Below, piece by piece: positions 24,661 through 33,180 of a stretch of 64,000 bases of DNA. The DNA lies in assembly GCA_029880855.1 (NCBI GenBank), contig JAOUNS010000014.1, forward strand, positions 1 to 64,000. Reading direction: 5' to 3'. Origin of the DNA: Gammaproteobacteria bacterium (GTDB taxonomy: Bacteria > Pseudomonadota > Gammaproteobacteria > UBA6429 > Thiohalophilaceae). The translations under genes were made by a program, and so were the position numbers. The notes beneath the pieces were generated by a model. That model ran no database searches. It was not told the origin of the DNA and saw nothing but the letters and a program-made list of their open reading frames with translations. Positions within the stretch are counted from its first letter, which is position 1. Each line of letters begins with the position of its first letter.

Positions 24661-26205
24661 TTAATCCGCTTTGTGTTCGCCGGCGGCAGCGGCGGCGGCT
24701 TCCATGCGTTTTCTGCGACTGCTGTTGATACTGGTCCAGAAGGTCCGTGCAATCACAAACAGGGTCAGTGCCATCAGGATCATGGCCACCGGACGCTGGA
24801 AGAACATATAGGTGTTATGTTCGGAAATGATCACCACCTGTTGCAGGGCGCGTTCCCATTCCGGCGCCAGAATGAAACCGATCAGGAAGGCGACATAGGA
24901 GTAATCAAACTTGCGCATGAAGTAGCCGATGAAGCCGAAGATCAACATGACGCCCACGTCGAACATGGAGGATTTGCCCAGATAGGCGCCCATGATGCAG
25001 GTGAAGATGACGATGGGGTAGAGGATCATGGCGGGGATATTCACGGCCTTGCAGAACAGGCGCAAACCGAAGCGACCGACCAACAGCAGGAACAGACTGG
25101 CCAGTACCAGACTGCCGTAGATGCCATACATCAGTTGCGCATTTTCCTTGAACAACAACGGCCCCGGTTGCATGCCGTGGATCATGAAGGCGCCCATCAA
25201 CATGGCGGCGGCCAGGTTGCCGGGGATACCCAGCACAAACAGCGGGATCAGGCTGGCCGCCACGACTGAACTGTTGGCGGATTCCGAGGCGCCGATCCCT
25301 TCCAGACTGCCTTTACCGAAATCCTGTTTGTTTTTGGAACGCTTCATGGCCTGGTCATAGGACATGAAGGAGGCGACCGGTGCGCCCAGTCCCGGCATGG
25401 CGCCGACACCGATACCGATCAGACTGCCGCGCAACAGGGTGCGAATGTTGCTGAAGAATTCCTTTATGGATAGCAGGCGATCTTCGGGTTTGGAGGAGAA
25501 CTCGATGGCGGTATGTTGGCCGCTGTTTTTACCGGTGAACCGTTCCAGTTGCAGGATGATCTCCGAAAAGGCCAGCAAACCGATGGCCACCGGGATCAAC
25601 GACAGGCCGCTGCCCAACTGATAGATGTCGAAGGTAAGCCGGGGCAAGGCGGTGACCGGTTCGGTGCCGATTAAACCAAACAGGATACCCAGACCGGCGG
25701 CCATCAGACCGCGTGAAATGGAGGAGGTACCGATACCGGCAATGACCGTCAACGCCAGCGAGATGAGTGCGAAGATTTCCGACGGACCCATAAACAGGGC
25801 AACCGCGGCAAGGGGCGCGGCGATCACAATCAACACGACGGTTGAAATAAAGTCACCGGCAACCGAGCTGTACAGGGCCATGCGCAGGGCCTTTTCACCC
25901 TTGCCCTGTTGCGTTAACGGATAACCGTCCCAGGAAGTGGCCGCCGCTTCCGGCGTGCCCGGCGTTCGCAACAAGACGGCGGATACCGCACCACCGAAGA
26001 AGGCCCCCTTGTTGAGTCCCACCAGAAAGCCGATGGCAGTCAGTGGTGTCATGTAATAGGTGATTGGAATGAATAAGGCGATAGCCATGGGACCGTTGAT
26101 ACCGGGGATGGCCCCGATCAATACCCCAATGCTAACACCCAGAATCAGGAACATCAGGCTGGCCGGTGAAATGGAGTCCAGCAACCCCGCAATGATCATT
26201 TCCAT
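24661..26205 (-). CDS. tctA: tripartite tricarboxylate transporter large permease
   Basis: The 514-residue protein is the large, about 12-helix membrane subunit of a TTT-family transporter. Signature stretches include GAIPGINGPMAIALFIPITYYM, the glycine-rich GAMPGLGAPVASFMSYDQA and SVVAASLIPLFVLGIPGN. It moves a carboxylate substrate handed over by the periplasmic TctC. Start ATG 26205 lies 31 bases after tctB; a longer reading frame from 26358 would overlap tctB and is rejected. The substrate cannot be read from the sequence. Confidence 0.9.
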   Translation of the reverse strand: MEMIIAGLLDSISPASLMFLILGVSIGVLIGAIPGINGPMAIALFIPITYYMTPLTAIGFLVGLNKGAFFGGAVSAVLLRTPGTPEAAATSWDGYPLTQQGKGEKALRMALYSSVAGDFISTVVLIVIAAPLAAVALFMGPSEIFALISLALTVIAGIGTSSISRGLMAAGLGILFGLIGTEPVTALPRLTFDIYQLGSGLSLIPVAIGLLAFSEIILQLERFTGKNSGQHTAIEFSSKPEDRLLSIKEFFSNIRTLLRGSLIGIGVGAMPGLGAPVASFMSYDQAMKRSKNKQDFGKGSLEGIGASESANSSVVAASLIPLFVLGIPGNLAAAMLMGAFMIHGMQPGPLLFKENAQLMYGIYGSLVLASLFLLLVGRFGLRLFCKAVNIPAMILYPIVIFTCIMGAYLGKSSMFDVGVMLIFGFIGYFMRKFDYSYVAFLIGFILAPEWERALQQVVIISEHNTYMFFQRPVAMILMALTLFVIARTFWTSINSSRRKRMEAAAAAAGEHKAD

Positions 26206-26236
26206 AGGTTTACGTTTTCCGCAGCTTGTTATTGTT

Positions 26237-26752
26237 TTAGAAGAGTTGTGGACCGGGCACCGGCACACCGAAACCGTAACGCATGACAACATAGAGCGTG
26301 GCGGTGAGGGCCAGTGAGACCACAATGGACTGCACCCAATTGCGGCAGCCGATGACATATTGCAGGGCCATCAGAAAGGCAATGGAGGCAGGTATATATC
26401 CCAGATATTCGATAGCCGGCAGCAGTAATACACACGGCAGCATAATGGCGCCGAGATGGAACAGGTTGATTCGACCCACCTGGGTGAAGCCGCCGCCGTC
26501 TTTGAGATCTTCGGGAAATTCACGTTCCGCTGACGGGATGTGTTTTTTCAGATAGATGGCGATGGCGGTGTAGAACAGGGAGAGACAGGCCATAAACAGC
26601 ATGACACTGACAGAAACGTTGGGTACCAAATCAGATGGGGCGCCATACCCGGGATAGTCGGGTGTATTGGCGGGTATTCCCCAGCCAAGCATTACAATAC
26701 AAAACACAATGATCAGCACATAGGCGATCGAATCTCTTTTTATTCTTGTCAC
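26237..26752 (-). CDS. tctB: tripartite tricarboxylate transporter small permease
   Basis: A 171-residue four-helix membrane protein (YVLIIVFCIVMLGWGI, SVMLFMACLSLFYTAIAI, LGAIMLPCVLLLPAIEYLGY, VSLALTATLYVVMRYGFGV) of the TctB type, ending PVPGPQLF. It pairs with TctA in the inner membrane. It follows tctC with a 28-base stem-loop between them and precedes tctA by 31 bases. Confidence 0.88.
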   Translation of the reverse strand: MTRIKRDSIAYVLIIVFCIVMLGWGIPANTPDYPGYGAPSDLVPNVSVSVMLFMACLSLFYTAIAIYLKKHIPSAEREFPEDLKDGGGFTQVGRINLFHLGAIMLPCVLLLPAIEYLGYIPASIAFLMALQYVIGCRNWVQSIVVSLALTATLYVVMRYGFGVPVPGPQLF

Positions 26753-26793
26753 GGCCGGTCCTCACTTGCCCGAAAGGCCAAAAGCATGATATT

Positions 26794-26821
26794 GCCGGAT
26801 CGGATATCGCTCCGATCCGGC
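26794..26821 (-). promoter_or_regulatory. intercistronic stem-loop between tctC and tctB
   Basis: A perfect 11-bp stem (GCCGGATCGGA / TCCGATCCGGC) with a 6-nt loop and no T-run. In binding-protein operons such hairpins usually protect the upstream message and let the binding protein be made in excess over the permease; that role is inferred. Confidence 0.6.
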
Positions 26822-26833
26822 GTACAGATTGTG

Positions 26834-27772
26834 TTATTTCATCTTCGCTTGTTTGCCAAAGGTCTTGTAGAGTTCCTTGGCGGTCTTGTCAGCATGGGCT
26901 TCACCCCACTTGACGGGACGCATCAGCAGGTTGCCGGTGATGAAGTCCTGTGTTTCCTTGCTTTCTGCCAACTGATTCGCCGCTGCGATAAGTTTGGCCT
27001 TGGCTTTTTTGTCCAGACCTTTCGGTGCAACCAGCGCAACAATCATTTCCACCTGTTCGTCATAACCCTGTTCACGCAAGGTGGGGACATCGGGGATCGG
27101 CGGCAGGCGTTCACCCAGTGCCGCAGCGATTAACTTGATGGAACCGGCTTCAACGTGTTTGTAGAGAATCGCGCCGACATAGCCCACATCAGCATGACCA
27201 CCGGTGACGGCCTTGATCACAGAAGGACCGCCCTTGGAGGGGATCAGGGACAATTGCACGCCTTCTTGTTTGGCGATACGGGTAATGGCATCCCGGTCAT
27301 CGGCGCCGTGGAACATGGCGACCATGGCCTTTTTGTTTTTCTTGTGCCAGGCAAAGGCTTCTTTCAGGGTGTTCCAGGGTTTGTCTTTTTTGGAGATAAA
27401 GCCGCTGGAGTTGAGGGCAACCAGCGTCAGGTAGTCAAAGTCTTCGGTTTTGTAGACCAGTTTGGTGTGATGCGGTGCATAGGTGTAGGCGGTTAATGAG
27501 GTAACACCGATGGTGTAACCATCAGCCTTGGACTTGCTGAGCTCGGTTGCCATGACGGTGCCATGTGAACCGGTGACGTTCTTGACGTTGATGGGCTGTC
27601 CGAGGATTTGACTCATGCGTTGTCCCAGACCACGGGCCAGACGATCAATTTGCGCGCCGGGCTGGGTCATGGTCATAAAGGTAATGGGTCGGGTCGGATA
27701 CTCATCTGCATACGCGCCGGTTACTGTCAGGGCCATCAGCAGACCGACCCCAAATTTCAGGTATTTTTTCAT
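26834..27772 (-). CDS. tctC: tripartite tricarboxylate transporter substrate-binding protein
   Basis: The 312-residue protein has a Sec signal peptide (MKKYLKFGVGLLMALTVTGAYA) and the Bug/TctC fold: YPTRPITFMTMTQPGAQIDRLARGLGQRMSQ, GSHGTVMATELSKSKADGYT, HADVGYVGAILYKHVEAGSIKLIAA and IPDVPTLREQGYD. It captures the solute in the periplasm. ATG 27772 with GGAGAT upstream is preferred over the TTG at 27787. First gene of the operon, divergent from a Crp/Fnr regulator. Confidence 0.92.
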   Translation of the reverse strand: MKKYLKFGVGLLMALTVTGAYADEYPTRPITFMTMTQPGAQIDRLARGLGQRMSQILGQPINVKNVTGSHGTVMATELSKSKADGYTIGVTSLTAYTYAPHHTKLVYKTEDFDYLTLVALNSSGFISKKDKPWNTLKEAFAWHKKNKKAMVAMFHGADDRDAITRIAKQEGVQLSLIPSKGGPSVIKAVTGGHADVGYVGAILYKHVEAGSIKLIAAALGERLPPIPDVPTLREQGYDEQVEMIVALVAPKGLDKKAKAKLIAAANQLAESKETQDFITGNLLMRPVKWGEAHADKTAKELYKTFGKQAKMK

Positions 27773-28130
27773 CCCTTTTATCTCCAATGTGTTGTTTAAA
27801 TGTTAAGCACTTGCATACAGGTGCACGATCAACTGTATTCTTTTATATATGCGCGGCAGGAATTGCCTGCGTCCGTCCCTCCGTCTTACCGCCTGCGGTG
27901 CCCGTTTCGTCGATATTGATTCAGAAATGTACAAGTACAGATAACGGGTCGGCGACAAAACCATAAATTTATTCAGCTTATATAATTTTTATTATGTACT
28001 TCTCGCTCAGGAAGAGTATGCTATGCGAGTGCACAGAACTGTCGGCCAGACGACACAGAGAAATATTGTTACATTATCATCGTGTAATATAAGAATATTT
28101 TAATTTTTCATAATCTTTGTGGAGAAGCAG
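27773..28130. promoter_or_regulatory. divergent control region between tctC and the Crp/Fnr gene
   Basis: A 358-base stretch with a near-perfect palindrome TGTACAAGTACA at 27928-27939, framed at a distance by CCCGTT and AACGGG. AT-rich blocks on both sides suit two divergent promoters. The palindrome is a candidate operator, possibly for the Crp/Fnr protein, but this is inference. No coding frame is convincing. Confidence 0.45.
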
Positions 28131-28856
28131 ATGGAGTTGCAGCACACTCGATCAACTCATGACTCGCACTATGCACTTTTCTTTCAACACTGGAATGCCC
28201 TTTCATCTATCGCCAATCGCCTGCATTTAGGCAGAAACGATTTTGTCTTTCATGCCAATTCCCCGGGTAAAAATGTTTATGCCTTGCTGGAAGGACGCAT
28301 CAAGCTGTTTCGTGTTTCACATTCAGGACGGGAATTAATACAGTGGTTCTGTTTTCCGGGAGAAGTCTTCGGCTTTGCGGAAATACCCCATAACGGCGAA
28401 CGCGGTATCTATGCACAATGTTGCAGTGATGCAGTGGTGTTATCCATCCCGGAGCGGGATTTCAGACACTTTATCGACACCCATCCCACCTTCGCCATCA
28501 TGGTGATAGAACAACTCACCTTACGCTTGCGTACAGTGGGCGATATGTTGCTTAACCTGACCTCGGATGACGCCGGCATGCGGATCAAGAAACTGCTGGT
28601 GCGACTCTGCGCACGCTTTGGTCACTGGCAGGGCGACATTATTGTACTGGATGTCTCACTGACCCATCAGGAACTGGCTGACATGTCCGGCACCTGTCGA
28701 CAAACCGTGACCAGCGTCCTGAACACCCTCAAGCGCAAAGGCATCCTGCAGATCGAACGCCAGCGAATTTTGATCCTGCAACCGGCCTTGTTTGATGAGT
28801 CGGTGGAAGCGACGCCATATAAGGCGTTTCATGACAAGATGAAGTCAATGGGGTGA
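28131..28856 (+). CDS. Crp/Fnr-family transcriptional regulator
   Basis: The 241-residue protein has a cyclic-nucleotide-binding-type beta barrel (HANSPGKNVYALLEGRIKLFRVSHSGRELIQWFCFPGEVFGFAE), a long dimerisation helix and a winged helix with LTHQELADMSGTCRQTVTSVLNTLKRKGIL. It lacks the N-terminal cysteine cluster of Fnr, so oxygen sensing by an iron-sulfur cluster is unlikely. ATG 28131 has GGAG at seven bases; a GTG at 28119 is less likely. It diverges from the tctCBA-PHP operon and is its most likely regulator. Confidence 0.9.
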   Translation: MELQHTRSTHDSHYALFFQHWNALSSIANRLHLGRNDFVFHANSPGKNVYALLEGRIKLFRVSHSGRELIQWFCFPGEVFGFAEIPHNGERGIYAQCCSDAVVLSIPERDFRHFIDTHPTFAIMVIEQLTLRLRTVGDMLLNLTSDDAGMRIKKLLVRLCARFGHWQGDIIVLDVSLTHQELADMSGTCRQTVTSVLNTLKRKGILQIERQRILILQPALFDESVEATPYKAFHDKMKSMG

Positions 28857-28916
28857 ATGGGTGGTTGATTCGCTGCGCGATAGCTGAATTTTTATGTCGG
28901 GGTTGCCCGACAGCAA

Positions 28917-28950
28917 GTGACTTTCTCTTGCGCGGCCAAGAGAAAGTCAC
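28917..28950. repeat. GTGACTTTC hairpin repeat, copy 2
   Basis: Perfect 14-bp arms (28917-28930 and 28937-28950) with a 6-nt loop. Same layout as the hairpin at 176-209. It lies in the 407-base gap between the Crp/Fnr gene and mutM, which otherwise holds only the GCAGAG-type repeat at 29170-29248. Confidence 0.7.
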
Positions 28951-29169
28951 CAAAGAGAAGGCCGCCCTTGCTGCCTTAATACAGTGATTGGTTTTGATTT
29001 CTGATTTGTGTTTGACAAAAGGGCCTTCCATGGCCCTTTTTCAAACCGCGACATCCTGTCGCTTCTCAACATATTCAGAAATTAAATCCAATCACATGGC
29101 AGCAAAAGGGGATGATCCTCGCGGCAGGGTTCTTGTTTAAAGCTGGATTTGGTTCTTCTGGAAAAAACT

Positions 29170-29248
29170 TTGCGTTCTTCGCGACTTTGCGTCTTTGCGT
29201 TATGTTTCTGATCTACAAAATACTCTGCGCCTTGGCGTCTTTGCGTTG
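29170..29248. repeat. GCAGAG-type dispersed repeat, copy 2
   Basis: Reads, on the minus strand, as runs of AACGCAAAGACGC units around GTAGATCAGAAACATAACGC, closely matching 273-330. It ends 16 bases from the mutM stop and may act as its transcript end. Confidence 0.6.
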
Positions 29249-29263
29249 AAATTGTTTTTGGTT

Positions 29264-30079
29264 TTATTTCTGACAAACAGGGCAATAATAAGTCGAGCGC
29301 TGTCCCATGACGGTTTGTTTGATCGGTGTACCGCATTTGGTGCAGGGTTCGCCTTTGCGATCATAGACGTGGAGTTTTTGTTTGAAGTAGCCGGGTTTGC
29401 CGTCGCTGTTGGTGAAGTCTTGCAGTGTGGTGCCGCCGGCGCGGATGGCGGCGTTGAGGATGATTTTGATGGCGTGGACCAGTTTTTCATAGTCTGCCTT
29501 GCTGACTCGTCCGGCCTGTTTTGAGGGGCGGATGCCGGCGCGGTACAGGGCTTCACTGGCATAGATGTTGCCGACGCCGACGACGATTTTGCTGTCCATG
29601 ATGAAGAGTTTGACGGCGAGTTTGCGTTTGCGGGATTTGTTAAATAAATACTCGGTGTTAAATTCCTCTTCCAGTGGTTCGGGTCCCAGATCGCAGAGCA
29701 ACTTGTGTTTGGCCGGATCGTCTTTGAGCCAATGGATGGAGCCGAAGCGGCGCGGGTCGCGCAGGCGCAGGCAGTTGCCATTATCCAGTAACAGATCAAT
29801 GTGGTCGTGTTTTTCCGCCGGTGTTGTTGCCGGCAATATTCGCAGACTGCCTGACATGCCCAGATGTAATAGCAGGTTACCGCTGTTGAGTTGAATAACG
29901 ATGTATTTACCGCGTCGCGTGACCTGTTGCACGATTTGATCCCTGACCAGTGCATCCAGTCCTTTCGGTACGGGCCAGCGCAAGCGGCGTTGCCTGACCA
30001 CAGCGCCACGCAGGGTGTGATGCAGCATGTGGGGTTCGATGCCGCGACGGGTGGTTTCAACCTCGGGTAATTCAGGCAT
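29264..30079 (-). CDS. mutM: formamidopyrimidine-DNA glycosylase
   Basis: This base-excision repair enzyme removes oxidised purines such as 8-oxoguanine and nicks the strand. The 271-residue product starts MPELPEVETT, with the catalytic N-terminal proline and Glu3. It has the RRGKYIVI lysine loop, the GVGNIYASEALYRAGI helix-two-turn-helix and a C-terminal zinc finger (CTKCGTPIKQ...YYCPVCQK). It is complete and of normal length. It lies 22 bases after the DUF4340 gene and is the last gene of the ABC-export operon. Confidence 0.96.
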   Translation of the reverse strand: MPELPEVETTRRGIEPHMLHHTLRGAVVRQRRLRWPVPKGLDALVRDQIVQQVTRRGKYIVIQLNSGNLLLHLGMSGSLRILPATTPAEKHDHIDLLLDNGNCLRLRDPRRFGSIHWLKDDPAKHKLLCDLGPEPLEEEFNTEYLFNKSRKRKLAVKLFIMDSKIVVGVGNIYASEALYRAGIRPSKQAGRVSKADYEKLVHAIKIILNAAIRAGGTTLQDFTNSDGKPGYFKQKLHVYDRKGEPCTKCGTPIKQTVMGQRSTYYCPVCQK

Positions 30080-30101
30080 GGATGCGCTAACTAATCGGTT
30101 G

Positions 30102-31016
30102 TCACGGTTTGGCGGTGTTGTTGACGGGTGTGTCCGCCTCCAGTGCTTCCGGCGGCGGCGAGAGTTGCAGTAATTTATTCAAACTTTCGCCGGTGAGTTT
30201 GTATTGCAGGCCGAGATCCTGCCGGACCAGATAGTTACCCTGTTGATCGGTGCGCAGGGCAAAGCTGATGGGTTTGTCCCGGCCGTTGATCCGGATATGC
30301 AGGGTTGGTGCAAGCGCTTTCCCGGTATATTTTTCCACTTCCAGTGACTGGGCATTGCGCCATTCGTCCAGCAGGTTACTGACATTATCGGTGGAAAAAT
30401 TCTTTGGTATCGGTTCAGCCAGCCAGTTGCCGTCTTTCAGTTGTAATTTGAGTTTAGGCAATTCAAATTGTGTGATTTTGCTCCCCGGTGGTAACAGGGC
30501 GTAACTGAGATAGGTCGTGGCAGGACTCATGAGCTGATAATAAAAGGTGTCATCCACGATATGCAGTTTGTTTTCTGCCTGCATATAACGACGCCGTTTG
30601 AGTGGTTCATTGTTACCCAGTGATACCGTGAGTTGTTTGTTAAAGGTGATGACGGCTGCCGGTTTGTCCAGCTGGAATTTTTTTATATCCACCGCCGTGA
30701 GATCATATTGGGCATGACTTTCGGCTGTTGCGATGCGGGCAAGACTGACGGCACGAAAATCATTGGCGGCGGCCTGGTATGGTTGTGTCTGATACCAAAT
30801 CGCATCACGCCGTTCCAGTTCGAGATCAGGCTGACCGTTGCGTTTGACCAAAATATGGTTGATTTGATCCAGACTCAATTGAGTGAGTGTCGCTTTGGCC
30901 GGCGTTGTATTATGTCCCGGCTCAAAAAAGAGCAGCAGGGCCAGTACACCGATCAGACCAAGCAGGCCGAGGTTCAATAGTTGGCGGTTATTGCATTTGG
31001 GTTGTGGTTCAGTCAT
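30102..31016 (-). CDS. DUF4340 protein of a Gld-like ABC system
   Basis: The 304-residue protein has one N-terminal membrane segment (LLNLGLLGLIGVLALLLFF) and a large periplasmic part typical of DUF4340 (LDQINHILVKRNGQPDLELERRDAIWYQTQPY; paired repeats of an AAxI/VTFNKQLTVSLGNN type strand block). Such proteins are regularly encoded beside GldG-like proteins. The start is four bases after the GldG-like stop, and mutM follows after 22 bases. Probable accessory subunit; substrate unknown. Confidence 0.8.
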   Translation of the reverse strand: MTEPQPKCNNRQLLNLGLLGLIGVLALLLFFEPGHNTTPAKATLTQLSLDQINHILVKRNGQPDLELERRDAIWYQTQPYQAAANDFRAVSLARIATAESHAQYDLTAVDIKKFQLDKPAAVITFNKQLTVSLGNNEPLKRRRYMQAENKLHIVDDTFYYQLMSPATTYLSYALLPPGSKITQFELPKLKLQLKDGNWLAEPIPKNFSTDNVSNLLDEWRNAQSLEVEKYTGKALAPTLHIRINGRDKPISFALRTDQQGNYLVRQDLGLQYKLTGESLNKLLQLSPPPEALEADTPVNNTAKP

Positions 31017-31020
31017 GGCG

Positions 31021-32397
31021 TTATTGTTTGCGGCGTTTCATCCAGATCATAACACCACTGATCAGCAGCGCCAGTGGCAACAGAATCAGGAACAGCAGTG
31101 CAATGGTAATGGCCAGACCCTGACTGAGATTGATCTCCTTGTCCGCTGCGATACGGCTGGGGATATCGATAAAGCTGTCATCATGGTTAACCCAATTGAT
31201 GATATTTTCTCCCATCTTTTGGTTACCGTGGTTGCCGAGATAGGTATTGGAGAGAAAGTCACCGTCACACAGGACGACAATACGTTGCTCAATGGGTTTC
31301 TCATCCTTGCCGCGTTTGACTTCACGACTCAGCGCAAGACCGATGGAGACAGGTCCCTTGATGTCACCCTTGTCGAATGTCAGTCCGCCCTTGAGCGGGC
31401 CGGTTTCAACCCAGCTGTTGGGAGCACTGTTCAGAAAACGGGCGATGTCCCATTCGGATCTTGCCGGATCGCCGCCTTTTTTCTGTAGACCACAGGCCCG
31501 CGGATAAATGGTCAGGTAGGTCAGATTACCGATGATGGGATGGGCCGGGTATTCCGCCACAATGGCAAAAGAGGGATCGCTGATGCCAAGGAGTTCTGTG
31601 GTGCGGTCGATTACCAGACCGGGCAGGATCTCGATGCCCAAATCATCGGCCAGTTTGTCCAGACCGTGAGGTTCGCCCGGATCGATGATCCACAGCAGGT
31701 TGCCGCCTTGCTTGACATAGTCACGGATCAGCTTGACCTCACCGTCCAGCAGTTTTACCTGCGGACTGGCGACAACCAGTGCGGCTGCATCTGCCGGGAC
31801 TTGCGGTTTTTCGATCAGTGCCTGGCTGATGGTTTGCAATCCGCGGCCGGCCAGTTTGTTGAAAAAAGTCCCATAGTCGTGATTGGCACGGCCATTCGCC
31901 TGACGTTCACCATGACCGGTGAGGAAGATCAGTTTGCGCTCACCACCGCGCAACAGGCGATGCAGGGCATTGGTGATATTCTCTTCGGTCAGGTGCTGGA
32001 CATGCTCACGGCGTCCCTGATATTCGATCACCAGTTCTCCATCCACCTGGATACCCAATGCACGTACCAAATCGGGTTCGGTATTGGGATCAATAAAAAC
32101 ATACTCAATATCCGTCTTGTGTTTCCGGTAGCGATCCAGCATTTCACCGGCTTTTTTCCTGATCGGGATCAGTTCACTGTCGGTGGCGTACGAGGTGATC
32201 AGGACCTGACCCGGGATGCGTTTCAGCAACTCGATTGTGGCTGCGGACAGGGTGTTGCGCCCGGTTGCGGTCCAGTCCATTTCCACTTTGTACTTATTGG
32301 TCAACGTGGCCAGCATGATCATGGCGGTCAGAAACAGACTGACGAAGGCAATATTCTGGTAACGAAACTGGTTGCGGGATTTTTGCGTGACTTCCAT
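31021..32397 (-). CDS. GldG-like ABC-system auxiliary protein
   Basis: The 458-residue protein has an N-terminal membrane anchor (NIAFVSLFLTAMIMLATL), a large extracytoplasmic domain of the ABC_transp_aux kind (PGQVLITSYATDSELIPIRKKAGEMLDRYRKH, KLIFLTGHGERQ, LLWIIDPGEP) and a C-terminal membrane segment with a basic tail (ALLFLILLPLALLISGVMIWMKRRKQ). It is the third gene of the ATPase-permease-GldG-DUF4340 operon, 21 bases after the permease. In gliding bacteria the homologue takes part in GldAFG; in other lineages the role is unclear. Confidence 0.85.
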   Translation of the reverse strand: MEVTQKSRNQFRYQNIAFVSLFLTAMIMLATLTNKYKVEMDWTATGRNTLSAATIELLKRIPGQVLITSYATDSELIPIRKKAGEMLDRYRKHKTDIEYVFIDPNTEPDLVRALGIQVDGELVIEYQGRREHVQHLTEENITNALHRLLRGGERKLIFLTGHGERQANGRANHDYGTFFNKLAGRGLQTISQALIEKPQVPADAAALVVASPQVKLLDGEVKLIRDYVKQGGNLLWIIDPGEPHGLDKLADDLGIEILPGLVIDRTTELLGISDPSFAIVAEYPAHPIIGNLTYLTIYPRACGLQKKGGDPARSEWDIARFLNSAPNSWVETGPLKGGLTFDKGDIKGPVSIGLALSREVKRGKDEKPIEQRIVVLCDGDFLSNTYLGNHGNQKMGENIINWVNHDDSFIDIPSRIAADKEINLSQGLAITIALLFLILLPLALLISGVMIWMKRRKQ

Positions 32398-32418
32398 AAC
32401 AGTGTTTTTCTAATCTCT

Positions 32419-33180
32419 TTAGTGTTGCAGACGATCAGCATCAAGGCGACGGATGCTCAGTACCAGGAAGGTGGTGATAAACAACAGGTAATACATGATA
32501 TCGGCGGTATTGAATACACCATTGGTCATCGGTTCAAAGTGACGCAGCATGGACATGTAGGCCAGGGCGCCGCTGGCATTTTCATCCGCTACCTTGCTGC
32601 CGGCCCAGTCGATGATCCACAGCAACAGGGTGATGCCAAAGCTGCTCATGGCGGCCACGGTGGGTTGGACAGTCAGGGTGGACATATAGAGACCGACTGC
32701 CGCAAAGGCCGAGATCATTAACAGTATGCCGATCACGACGGCGAACAACAGACCGTAATCGAGTTGGCTTGACGTACTGAGTGACAGCGGCATCATGGTG
32801 ACCATGCCGATCATGATGGCAAGAAAGGTGACAATACCAAGAAATTTGCCGACGATGATCTCGGTCATGCTGATGGGGGCGGAAAACAGCAAGGTCAAAC
32901 TGCGACTGCGGCGTTCTTCGCTGATCAAACGCATGGTAAGCAGGGGGACGACCATCATCATAATAAAGGAAGCGCTGGAGTAGATGGGAACGATGACCAC
33001 ATCTGTGATACCCGGCGCCTGCTCCATCATGCGCAGTTGCGGTTGTAAACGCAGGTATTCCTGGAGTTGCGCAAGAAACAGGTAGGCGAGGATAAACTGA
33101 CTGACCGCCAATATGGCCCAGGCCAGCGGGGAATAGAACAGACTGCGCAGTTCACGCTGTGCCAGTGTCAGTATCATCAT
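32419..33180 (-). CDS. ABC-2 type permease (GldF-like)
   Basis: A 253-residue six-helix permease. The start MMILTLAQRELRSLFYSPLAWAI and the LLTMRLISEERRSRSLTLLFSAPIS coupling region are typical of GldF/NosY-type ABC-2 proteins. It overlaps the ATPase gene by ATGA, so the two are translated together, and precedes the GldG-like gene. Together they should form an ATP-driven exporter or extruder in the inner membrane. Confidence 0.88.
   Translation of the reverse strand: MMILTLAQRELRSLFYSPLAWAILAVSQFILAYLFLAQLQEYLRLQPQLRMMEQAPGITDVVIVPIYSSASFIMMMVVPLLTMRLISEERRSRSLTLLFSAPISMTEIIVGKFLGIVTFLAIMIGMVTMMPLSLSTSSQLDYGLLFAVVIGILLMISAFAAVGLYMSTLTVQPTVAAMSSFGITLLLWIIDWAGSKVADENASGALAYMSMLRHFEPMTNGVFNTADIMYYLLFITTFLVLSIRRLDADRLQH

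Noticed and set aside
31540-32721. 393-codon plus-strand opening
   Set aside because: It is the complement of the GldG-like and permease genes, which have clear motifs and operon spacing.
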